Assembly: GCA_020186115.1 (NCBI GenBank)
Contig: WSYJ01000149.1
Coordinates: 62,001 to 126,000 of the forward strand
DNA from: Histomonas meleagridis
Taxonomy: Eukaryota > Parabasalia > Tritrichomonadida > Dientamoebidae
DNA length: 64,000 nucleotides
Direction: 5' to 3'
This document shows, piece by piece, positions 49,983 to 57,704 of the stretch (position 1 is its first letter; the number at the start of each line of letters is the position of its first letter). A program made the position numbers and the translations under genes. The notes beneath the pieces are model-generated. The model did no database searches and was not told where the DNA came from. It saw nothing but the letters and a program-made list of their open reading frames with translations.

Positions 49983-51119
49983 TTAGTATCTGTTTGTTCT
50001 TGTTGTCCCTTCAGAAACAATTTTCCTTCTTCCGCCTCTCTTTCGGTACACACCTTCTTTCTCCTTCAAGCTCAGAGTGTATCTACTCACGTAATAAAAT
50101 TCTATAACATCTTTCACGCATTTAAGAGGCAAATGTTTCGCAATGATGTGAAACTTCTTTGGATGTTGCATATACTTCGTAACAAACTTTTCTTTCTCTT
50201 CTTCGCTCCATGAAATTCGATTCTTAAACTCATTATGTGCAGCTTCTGGATCTTCGACAAATCCATTTGTATTGTAAAAACAATTCGTTCGTTTTCGAAC
50301 CATGGTCATAAATTGTGGTTGGTCAGGGGCTGTATACTTCATAACTTCTTCTAAATTGTTCGATTTAGTTCGACCTTTTGGAAATTCGGGTGGCCAATTT
50401 TCATGGCAATCATCAACACGAGTGGAATATTCGTCAATAGCTTTGGAGCCACGGAGCCAATTCTTCTGAATCTCAACGTAAATTTGTGCTAATGATTGCT
50501 TTTTTTCTTCGATAATCTCCTTATTGAGCATTTGGACAAAAAAAAGTGGGGTAACGAGATCATAATACTCTCGCGTCTTTTGTCTGTAAGTTGGAATATC
50601 CATAATTTGCGAATACTTCGAGGTATCTTGTGTATTTATTAAGGTCAATTTTTCTGATTCGATTTTTTTTTCTTTGTTTTCGGAAATAACACCATCAATA
50701 ACAGAGTCACAAAGAATTAAATTGTGATACTCACGAATACCATTAATTGTTGTTGTGGGTATTAATCTTTTGGATGAATTATCATAAAAATCGCGTTGGT
50801 GTTGAAGCGACAATAACTCTGCTTGAGCAAATTTAATTTCTTGCTCAACATTAGCTTTTTGTTCTTGAATTTCTTTATTGGATGGTAATGTTGGAAAAGG
50901 TGCTGCAACAGGTTTCATTTTTTGAGTACCTGGAGTGTGAACAAAAGTAGAAACAGGTCTCATGGGATGAATACGTCTTACAATTGGATGTTGAAGTGGG
51001 GTAGATGGTTTATTCGGTATTAACCATGGTGAATTATTTTGATCGACAGGTAAATTGCGGTTTGTATTTTCGTTTGAATTTAAAAAGATTGGCTGTGGAA
51101 TTGGCTGGGAAAAATTCAT
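49983..51119 (-). CDS. SANT-domain corepressor-like protein (N-CoR/Snt1-like)
   Basis: 378 residues from MNFSQPIPQP; 42 upstream codons open at TTG and are not accepted. The SANT domain (~310-360: WSEEEKEKFVTKYMQHPKKF, IIAKHLPLKCVKDVIEFYYVSR) is very close to the first SANT of N-CoR/SMRT and yeast Snt1, and the preceding CFYNTNGFVEDPEAA is part of that family's context. A central coiled coil (~90-130) and a Pro-rich N-terminus also fit. Such proteins anchor class I HDAC complexes. The C-terminus is basic (KRGGRRKIV). Shorter than animal N-CoR, consistent with a minimal core. Confidence 0.75.
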   Translation of the reverse strand: MNFSQPIPQPIFLNSNENTNRNLPVDQNNSPWLIPNKPSTPLQHPIVRRIHPMRPVSTFVHTPGTQKMKPVAAPFPTLPSNKEIQEQKANVEQEIKFAQAELLSLQHQRDFYDNSSKRLIPTTTINGIREYHNLILCDSVIDGVISENKEKKIESEKLTLINTQDTSKYSQIMDIPTYRQKTREYYDLVTPLFFVQMLNKEIIEEKKQSLAQIYVEIQKNWLRGSKAIDEYSTRVDDCHENWPPEFPKGRTKSNNLEEVMKYTAPDQPQFMTMVRKRTNCFYNTNGFVEDPEAAHNEFKNRISWSEEEKEKFVTKYMQHPKKFHIIAKHLPLKCVKDVIEFYYVSRYTLSLKEKEGVYRKRGGRRKIVSEGTTRTNRY

Positions 51120-51450
51120 GTGTGAGTGAAAATTTATTCTGGCAATTTTTATTATGTAACAAAAAAAGGCGGCACGAATATTAACACAGAAAAAGTTGAT
51201 CCTGACCAATTGAAAATTTGTTGTAAAAAGTTTTTTGTTCACCAACTTTTACAAATATAAGTATCTTCATCATATAAATCATATATTAAACACAATAAAT
51301 CAAACAAATTATAATAAAACTTCTTAATCATATTTAAACAGTTTTAATATATATTATGATTAAGTTAAAGAAATATTTGTATATTAATCAGGAATAGTAA
51401 ACATTCGATAAACCAATGAAAACAAACGGTTTTATATACGTTAAATGTAA
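51120..51450. promoter_or_regulatory. Divergent promoter region SANT/MORN5
   Basis: Between the SANT gene (minus) and the MORN5 gene (plus). AACGGTTTTATATACGTTAA (51425-51444) lies just before the MORN5 ATG and joins an AACGG core and an ACGTTAA word. The rest is AT-rich. Confidence 0.35.
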
Positions 51451-51804
51451 ATGGAGGAATTTATACAATGCAAATATGAGGGTGAAAGAAATCAAATTGG
51501 AACAATGAATGGGAAAGGAGAATTTACTTTTTCCAATGGTACACGTTATGTTGGCGAATTTTTAGATGGTCAATTTCATGGACAAGGCGTTCTTTATTAT
51601 CCTGGAAGAGGCTGTTACAAAGCTCAATGGGATCACGGGAAAGTTATAGATGGCCAAATGTTTTTTGAAGATGGTCTTGAATATTCTGATAAAGATTGGA
51701 AGTATTGTTCTAGCGAAGATCGCCGTTTCTACCCTGAAATAACAAATGGTCTTCACCCAGCAGGAGAAAGTTATATTACACCAACTCAACAAGAAGCTAC
51801 ATAA
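51451..51804 (+). CDS. MORN-repeat protein, MORN5-like
   Basis: 117 residues. MORN5 is a small flagellum/cilium-associated protein. Two to three MORN repeats (~20-75: MNGKGEFTFSNGTRYVGEF and LDGQFHGQGVLYYPGRGCY) lead into the MORN5-specific end: FFEDGLEYSDKDWKYCSSED, RRFYPEITNGLHPAG. The YC..DRRFY.EI.NGL.P.G segment identifies the family rather than a generic MORN protein. Fits a flagellate. Confidence 0.88.
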   Translation: MEEFIQCKYEGERNQIGTMNGKGEFTFSNGTRYVGEFLDGQFHGQGVLYYPGRGCYKAQWDHGKVIDGQMFFEDGLEYSDKDWKYCSSEDRRFYPEITNGLHPAGESYITPTQQEAT

Positions 51805-51838
51805 TATTAAATTTTCACACAATTCAATAAATTTTTAT

Positions 51839-54196
51839 TCATGCTTCCGCCACAATTTTCTTTAAAGATTCAACGTGATTAATAAAATGTGTCAATGCGA
51901 CATTTTCTGTTTCACTTACAATTTGTGTATCACCTTGTGGCAACCCCATTAAGAAATGTTCCAAATACTTAGAGAACGAGTACATATTTGTTAATTTACT
52001 TGATAGCAAAGTAAAACTAATTAATGGTGTCATTTCATCTGCTTGAGGTATCGCATTAAATTCAAGATTAAACATACACCTAAGGATATCCATCATAGAA
52101 GAAATATATTTTAATGCTTCCATTGGTAATTCGACGAATTCAGCATCTCTTAATTCAGCCTCAGCAAACTCGAAAAGTGACGGATTTGAAAAAAACCGTT
52201 TTAACTTATCGGCCGATGGATCAATGCAAACAGACTTTGTCAATTCATGGTTTACAACTGCCAAATTATTATCGAATGGAACAAATTGAGGATGTTCTTC
52301 GATGAAATCTTTTAATGGAATCATTTGCATCACCCAAGTATGAAAATGTATGATAACACCAGAAATTGTCATTTTCGCTATCGGCTGAATAAAGTTTTGA
52401 ATTTTTTGAATGGACTCTTGGAAAAAGTTGATGAAAACGGTTTTATCTGACATTATATGTTTACGTTTTGCTTTAATTGTTTGAGTAATTGAAGGATCTG
52501 ATTGCAAGAACAAGTTTAATAAAGCTGAATATAAAACAGAATAAGACTGATCTGCCTTTTGTTTGTATGATTTAATTTGATTATCAAGTTCATGACAAAC
52601 ACGTTCGATTTGAGTCAAAAGATAATCGTTTTCATTAATTATAATTCGAATGTTATCAATTTCTTCTTCGAAAGAATCCAATAACATATATTGCTCCTTA
52701 TCTTTAAGCAATGATAGTTTCGAGAAAAGATGATTTAAATAAGTGTAAGTCTTAAAGTCATGCTTCAATCTTGTTTGCTTCTCGTAATATTTCATGAATT
52801 GCAAGAACTCATCCGGCGCGTTATTGTTTGGGATTATATGGCTGAGTAACCTGAACAATGTATTTGCGGCAGAAGAAACGTTACTATTATCTTTACGATT
52901 ATCATTTTCATTTTTATTATTAACATTTATATTAAATATACTTAAGTCATCAACTTTGAACCTAAAGAACTCATAATTAAACTCGCGATTCATTGGAACC
53001 CGAATTTGATGTATCGATAATTCGGGCGCAACAACTAAACTCGCAAGTAAACAGATATCACTCATTGTGAATATCATATTTAATGAGTTCGATGATAATA
53101 ACTTTAGCATTTCATTGGTATCGGGCTCATTTAATTCATTTGATTCGTCTTTATTAATCGGCCCAAATAATTCATCAAGTAATTTATCAAATGAAATTGC
53201 TTTTAAAGCTTCGATATCATTCTCACTCATGTTACGGAGTTTCGCTTGCGCTGGATGTAGTATGAGACGAAAATGTTGCGCAAGTTGTTGTAATGTTCGC
53301 GCTGGTCCTGTCGGACTCATGTCGAGTTGATAACTCGGCGGTAATATACAATATGCTTTCGGCAATGAGATCGCAGGCGCTAATATGCAGTCGATGAATA
53401 ACATCTCAACGCGATTAAGACGTTGATTTGAGCCGTTCGCTAAGTCGGCAAAACTACGGATTAATAATTTGACATCTTTTGGAAATATGTTCGAGTTTAA
53501 TAACATGTTGGAAACCATCTCCTTGACATAACTATTAAGTTTAGTGAGATTACTTGTGTTTTCGCGAACAACACGAAGAATTGTATCGCCAATTGAAACC
53601 TTTAAAAATTGCTGTATGTCGGAGGAAAAGATAAAGTTCTTAAAACAGTCAAATAACCAATGCTCGCGGATGTTTGAGAACGTGGATGTGGAAGATTTGG
53701 AAACTTCCATCAAAAAATGAATGTAAGCTCTACGAAGTTCTGTCGTCCAACAATGACCAAATAATGCAGGTAATGTAGAGCTAGCTAAAAATTCTCGTGG
53801 TTTGACATTAGATGGTAAAAAAGGATAGTTTTGTAAAAATAATGAATCTTGCGCTTGTGAAAGAAGTTGAGGAAGAGAAGAAAAGTTCTTGTATATGGAC
53901 TTTAAAAAATTATCAACATCAGGTCCAAAATCACAAACTTCAGAAGCACCGGATTTGACACAAAATCCTTCCGATTTAACAAAAGGAAGTTGAATAATGT
54001 CTTTGATGTTTTGAGTATTAGCACGGAGACAAAAGCCAGAGCGAAGTGTAGCAAGAGATCGCTGCTCTTGAGTTACTTTCATTTTCTCAAGAAGATGTTC
54101 GCGTGCATTTTTGATTTCTTTTTTTTGGAAAGATAATACTGCTTTGAGCTCACGGCATTGTTTATGATAAAAATTCATTGTTTTGTTGTTTTTCAT
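51839..54196 (-). CDS. RasGAP-like plus VPS9-domain protein (GAPVD1/RME-6-like)
   Basis: 785 residues. VPS9 domains activate Rab5-type GTPases in early endocytosis; GAPVD1/RME-6 adds an N-terminal RasGAP domain. Helices at 1-50 are coiled-coil. Residues ~170-320 resemble RasGAP: the region NSNIFPKDVKLLIRSFADL, then RVEMLFIDCILAPAIS and TGPARTLQQLAQHFRLIL parallels 'FLRFi.PAI..P ... R.L..ia..lQ'. The VPS9 domain is C-terminal (~690-780: AIPQADEMTPLISFTLLSSK and LEHFLMGLPQGDTQ). The RasGAP Arg finger is not obvious. Domain order is that of GAPVD1, at about half its length. Confidence 0.65.
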   Translation of the reverse strand: MKNNKTMNFYHKQCRELKAVLSFQKKEIKNAREHLLEKMKVTQEQRSLATLRSGFCLRANTQNIKDIIQLPFVKSEGFCVKSGASEVCDFGPDVDNFLKSIYKNFSSLPQLLSQAQDSLFLQNYPFLPSNVKPREFLASSTLPALFGHCWTTELRRAYIHFLMEVSKSSTSTFSNIREHWLFDCFKNFIFSSDIQQFLKVSIGDTILRVVRENTSNLTKLNSYVKEMVSNMLLNSNIFPKDVKLLIRSFADLANGSNQRLNRVEMLFIDCILAPAISLPKAYCILPPSYQLDMSPTGPARTLQQLAQHFRLILHPAQAKLRNMSENDIEALKAISFDKLLDELFGPINKDESNELNEPDTNEMLKLLSSNSLNMIFTMSDICLLASLVVAPELSIHQIRVPMNREFNYEFFRFKVDDLSIFNINVNNKNENDNRKDNSNVSSAANTLFRLLSHIIPNNNAPDEFLQFMKYYEKQTRLKHDFKTYTYLNHLFSKLSLLKDKEQYMLLDSFEEEIDNIRIIINENDYLLTQIERVCHELDNQIKSYKQKADQSYSVLYSALLNLFLQSDPSITQTIKAKRKHIMSDKTVFINFFQESIQKIQNFIQPIAKMTISGVIIHFHTWVMQMIPLKDFIEEHPQFVPFDNNLAVVNHELTKSVCIDPSADKLKRFFSNPSLFEFAEAELRDAEFVELPMEALKYISSMMDILRCMFNLEFNAIPQADEMTPLISFTLLSSKLTNMYSFSKYLEHFLMGLPQGDTQIVSETENVALTHFINHVESLKKIVAEA

Positions 54197-54370
54197 TTTT
54201 TAAATGAAATGTGATTTGAAAAATAATAAAATTCAAAATTTCCTTTTTATGAATTTGCTTAAAAGATGATTTTATTTTACCAGATTAATTGTTTTTAAAG
54301 TATAGAAAAGAAACAAAAAATTAATAAATATGCTAACAATTTATTAGATATGTTCAGATGAAATTATAAA

Positions 54371-54946
54371 CTATTTTTGTTTCGAAATAATTAGTGCCTT
54401 GAGCGCACTAACTTCGAAATCGAACATTTTTTCAACATGTCCTATCATTCGATCGCTTGTATATAATTTGCCAGACCACATCGAACTTAATGTAACAATT
54501 ACATCATATGGAATGTATAGTATGTCGCATGATTGTAGGTATTCGACAATTTTTTTTCTTAATTTAAATTCTGTATTATATGCATCTAAAAGTTGACTAA
54601 TAAAATCCTTCATTTTACTTTCTGAAGCAGAGAGTAAAGGAGTTGAGTTATCTAGAGAATCTATACTTTCTTTTAATAAATTCAGAACAGTTTCCAAAGA
54701 ATCAATAATTTGTGGAAGTTCATTAATAAGTTCTTTATACTTTTTTTGACCTTCGTGAAGGATATTATCTTGCAAACCATTAAAGTCGCATAATTCACCC
54801 CAATCCGAAATTTCAAATGACTGAACATGTTGAATCCAAATTATTTGATTCAATGCTTTTTGCATCACTCCTTTTGAAGCATCATCTATTACATGATTCC
54901 ATCGTGACTTTAAACTTTTATATTCTCCAAGAAACTTTTCAACCAT
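54371..54946 (-). CDS. CINP-like protein
   Basis: 191 residues, helical. CINP interacts with CDK2 and ATR pathway proteins and in ribosome assembly. The C-terminal half fits: LLDAYNTEFKLRKKIVEYLQ, then VTLSSMWSGKLYTSDRMIGH parallels 'LLEMYRKELxLKxxVxxEL ... LxxLSMWLxxPYVxxD'. The N-terminal WNHVIDDASKG and the middle coiled coil fit too. Recognition is by pattern from memory, at low identity. AAAAAGTGAC lies 15 bases before the ATG and AACGGTC 40 bases before it. Confidence 0.5.
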   Translation of the reverse strand: MVEKFLGEYKSLKSRWNHVIDDASKGVMQKALNQIIWIQHVQSFEISDWGELCDFNGLQDNILHEGQKKYKELINELPQIIDSLETVLNLLKESIDSLDNSTPLLSASESKMKDFISQLLDAYNTEFKLRKKIVEYLQSCDILYIPYDVIVTLSSMWSGKLYTSDRMIGHVEKMFDFEVSALKALIISKQK

Positions 54947-55089
54947 TGGATCTTCAATGCGTCACTTTTTATATCCAGATAAAATGACCGTTAATTTAAA
55001 AATATAAATTTTTCATCAAAAGTATCATTAAAGTATTACTTTGTCATCTTTTTGTTTAATTTTTAAAATTATTTCTAATTGTCAAAATT
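54947..55089 (-). promoter_or_regulatory. CINP-like promoter words
   Basis: On the minus strand: TTAACGGTCA (54986-54994 region), then AAAAAGTGAC (54961-54970), then ATG at 54946. Both words recur upstream of other genes here. Confidence 0.45.
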
Positions 55090-55560
55090 TTAAATAAAAC
55101 AAATAAAAATTTTTATCATTAATATCATTTTCTTTCTGTTCAAATAAGTAAACTAAGTTCCATACAGCCTTAAAATTTTAAGTTAAAAAACACAAATAAA
55201 TATTTTTTGCTTTTATATATTTTTAATTAATTCCGTTTTCTATCAAAAAACATAAAAACTCATAATTATGACATAAAACACATTTCTTTCCTGATTTTTC
55301 TATAACAAAAATTTTTCGAATTTATCATCATGTTTAAAGATATCATTGCGATAAAATTAAACGCTGTTTTATCAGCACCTTTAAACGATGAATGATTTTT
55401 TCGTTTCCATTTTCAACAGCATTTTTAACTGTATTGTATGCATTATTAATGTATATACATTTACATTATCACGAGTAAATATTTAAAACATTTAACCGAA
55501 GAAAAAAATGCTACATAATCAATGAATGTAACATATGAACATATTTCATCTTATTCTGTG
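55090..55560 (-). pseudogene. Relic of a DUF3447/ankyrin gene
   Basis: Non-coding now, but its bases match parts of the 61-63 kb ankyrin gene. Examples on the plus strand: TTTAAAGATATCATT (55334 area) and AAATATTTAAAACATTTAA ... GAAGAAAAAAATGCT ... CATAATCAAT.AATGTAACAT (55480-55535), equal or nearly equal to 62317-62530. At 55095-55150 it also carries the same AT-rich spacer edge (TTTTAAATAAAACAAATAAA) next to an ankyrin end. Frames are destroyed. Confidence 0.75.
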
Positions 55561-55924
55561 AAGATATTTCATTCTGATTAACTGCAGAAAAACAATTTGT
55601 TTGCTGGAAATAAGTTTTCCATATTCATTTCGAAATTTTTTATCAACCTTTGCTTCATTTTTATTTCCAATAGAATACAATTAAAGTATCCTTTTCTTAA
55701 TTTTATTAAAAAAAATTGAAATATCTTACTTTGTTTTAACAAATAATATTGTTTAACACAAAAAAATTTTCGAAAATTATTTATTAAATTACACAACAAT
55801 TATATTTGGAAATTAACCCAAACTTCGTTTATGTATACATACATAGACATAATTATACGTTTCTTACATCTCATAAAATATTTTTTATTTCAAAATTAAT
55901 ATCATTATTTATAAATGATATATA
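55561..55924. other. AT-rich spacer
   Basis: No coding frame with family features (55578-55799 and 55806-56006 are low-complexity). Convergent with the 3' end of the Rab-like gene. Confidence 0.4.
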
Positions 55925-56509
55925 TCAACTCAAATTGCAAATTGACTTATCTTTTCCATTTTTGTTATTAGTTTGCTTTGGTTCTTCTTTTCCCTCAAGA
56001 ACATGAAGAATTTTAGTTGCCATAGCTGCAAACGCTTCGTGAACATTAGTGCCATTGATCGGTGATGCCTCATAGAAGATGAGTCCCTCGCGCTTGCTGA
56101 GTTCAGCGCCTTCGCTAGTTGAAATTTTCCTATCGTTTTCAAGATCGCATTTTGATCCAATTAGCATGATGACAGCTTTACTGTCTGCATAGCGACGAAC
56201 TTCTTGAATAAAAAAGGGAACCTTTTGGAATGTATCTTCATTCGTAATGTCATAGAGAATAATTGCACCCATTGCATCTTGATAATAACTTGGTGGTTGT
56301 TCGCGAAAATCTGCTGAACCCATAACATCATAGATCTGGAAAGTTAACGTCTTTCCTTCAATCTCATATGTTTTTGTGGCTTGACCATTTGGCAAGAAAT
56401 ATGGTCCTTGATCTGGAAAAACACTATCGATCAAGCGGAATATAAAGCATGTTCTGCCAGTGGTAAATTCACCTGAGAGTATAACTTTGATATCATATTT
56501 TGATTCCAT
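55925..56509 (-). CDS. Divergent Rab-like GTPase with altered GTP-binding motifs
   Basis: 194 residues from MESKYDIKVILSGEF; upstream frame opens at TTG. G1 reads GEFTTGRT (13-20) with the invariant Lys replaced by Arg. G3 is YDVMGSADF instead of WDTAGQEKF, and G4 is GSKCD (118-122). The later part is ordinary Rab (AIILYDITNEDTFQKV, KISTSEGAELSKREGLIFYEASPINGTNV split over two helices). The end CNLS could be a CAAX box. Lys to Arg in the P-loop usually cripples nucleotide binding, so this may be a pseudo-GTPase. The frame is intact. Confidence 0.75.
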   Translation of the reverse strand: MESKYDIKVILSGEFTTGRTCFIFRLIDSVFPDQGPYFLPNGQATKTYEIEGKTLTFQIYDVMGSADFREQPPSYYQDAMGAIILYDITNEDTFQKVPFFIQEVRRYADSKAVIMLIGSKCDLENDRKISTSEGAELSKREGLIFYEASPINGTNVHEAFAAMATKILHVLEGKEEPKQTNNKNGKDKSICNLS

Positions 56510-57704
56510 TTTATTGAGGTGATGTGAAAATTTTTCCCCAAACTGGCCATTCAAAAAGTTCACCGCCCGATAATTGGAATGTGAAAATTTCGTGTGTAAA
56601 AACAAAAACGATCAGATTACATTGAATCTTTTTTCAAAAAGTTATAATTATGGTGTTCGATAAGTATTCAAAAAAACCGTATTCAATTGATTGCGGGCGG
56701 AAATTTTGGGATGAATCTCATCCAAAGATGGGTATAAAACATAAGTTTTAAGTAGAAATGGAACCCTCAATATGAGTGTTTGTTGGTCATAATTCAAATT
56801 TACAAGAAGCTTACATATTGGAAATTTGTGAATTCTTTATTTCAAGATTCAAAGCTTGTTTAATGGATAACAACATATTTTTCATACAAGTCATTGTTTG
56901 TAAGACATCGGTGAAAGCTTGTTTAATAATGATGAATGGATCCCTAAATTTGGCTGAGCATTGTGCAGCCACTTTTGTTGTAAACTTGCGTGAAGTTGAC
57001 TTTTTTTTGAAACGATTAAAAAGCACACAAATTCCTTTTTGAAGATGAATTGCAAAAGAATAATTTGGAAATAAACATATACACAAGACAAAAAATGCTT
57101 AGGAGTTCTTATTGAAGACACTATTTTCATTTTAAGCAAAAAAAATTTTGAATAAATTAATTCAAAAAAAAAAAAGACATCAAATCGAAAGATGATATAT
57201 CTCCTCTCCTTTTTAAGCAACCACAGTACTTCTTCTTTTGAACTTTGTTATGAACTAAATATGAAACAACATCTTCAACTTCCTGAACAAAATTCGAAAT
57301 TGTTCCGATAGAAAGTAGTACCACTCCAAAGGCTCGAAGCTTCTCTCATTTTGCGAAATGTCACAGTCACCTGACTCTGATTTGAATGCGCGTGCAAAAT
57401 TTATATAACCGCTTCTTGTTTTTGGCGCCGAATTTCGTTTGAATGATTTATTTGGCAATGTTCAGTCAATTTCCAACTGAATTTTCGCCAAAAACGAAAC
57501 CATTTTTTTGTTACCAGCGCCGAGTGTTTATTTTCCAACAACTAATTATAGAATTTACGTCCGATATCCTTCTTAAAAACCAAATTACTTTCGTTTTTAT
57601 TAAGTACACATTCGAGTTTTAATGCTTAAGTTAACTTTTGGCACCATATCGTCAGAGCTTTTTGTGAACATTGAATCACTCACAAAAATAAACGTTTTTC
57701 CAAA
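56510..57704. other. Long divergent spacer, possible coding relics
   Basis: Upstream of both the Rab-like gene (minus) and the LRR-PP2C gene (plus). AAAACGATC lies near 56605. Frames at 56776-57042 and 57255-57458 start only at GTG or TTG. The second (minus) reads PKTRSGYINFARAFKSESGD and later WYYFLSEQF, vaguely HMG-box-like, but has no ATG. I see no intact gene. Confidence 0.4.

Noticed and set aside
49727-50107. 126-codon plus-strand frame
   Set aside because: Antisense across the start of surface protein 3 and the end of the SANT gene; no domain.
56776-57042. 88-codon plus-strand frame
   Set aside because: It starts at GTG, shows no domain and overlaps an equally open minus-strand frame.
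57255-57458. HMG-box-like frame on the minus strand
   Set aside because: No ATG start, upstream stop, and only vague similarity (PKTRSGYINFARAFKS; WYYFLSEQF).
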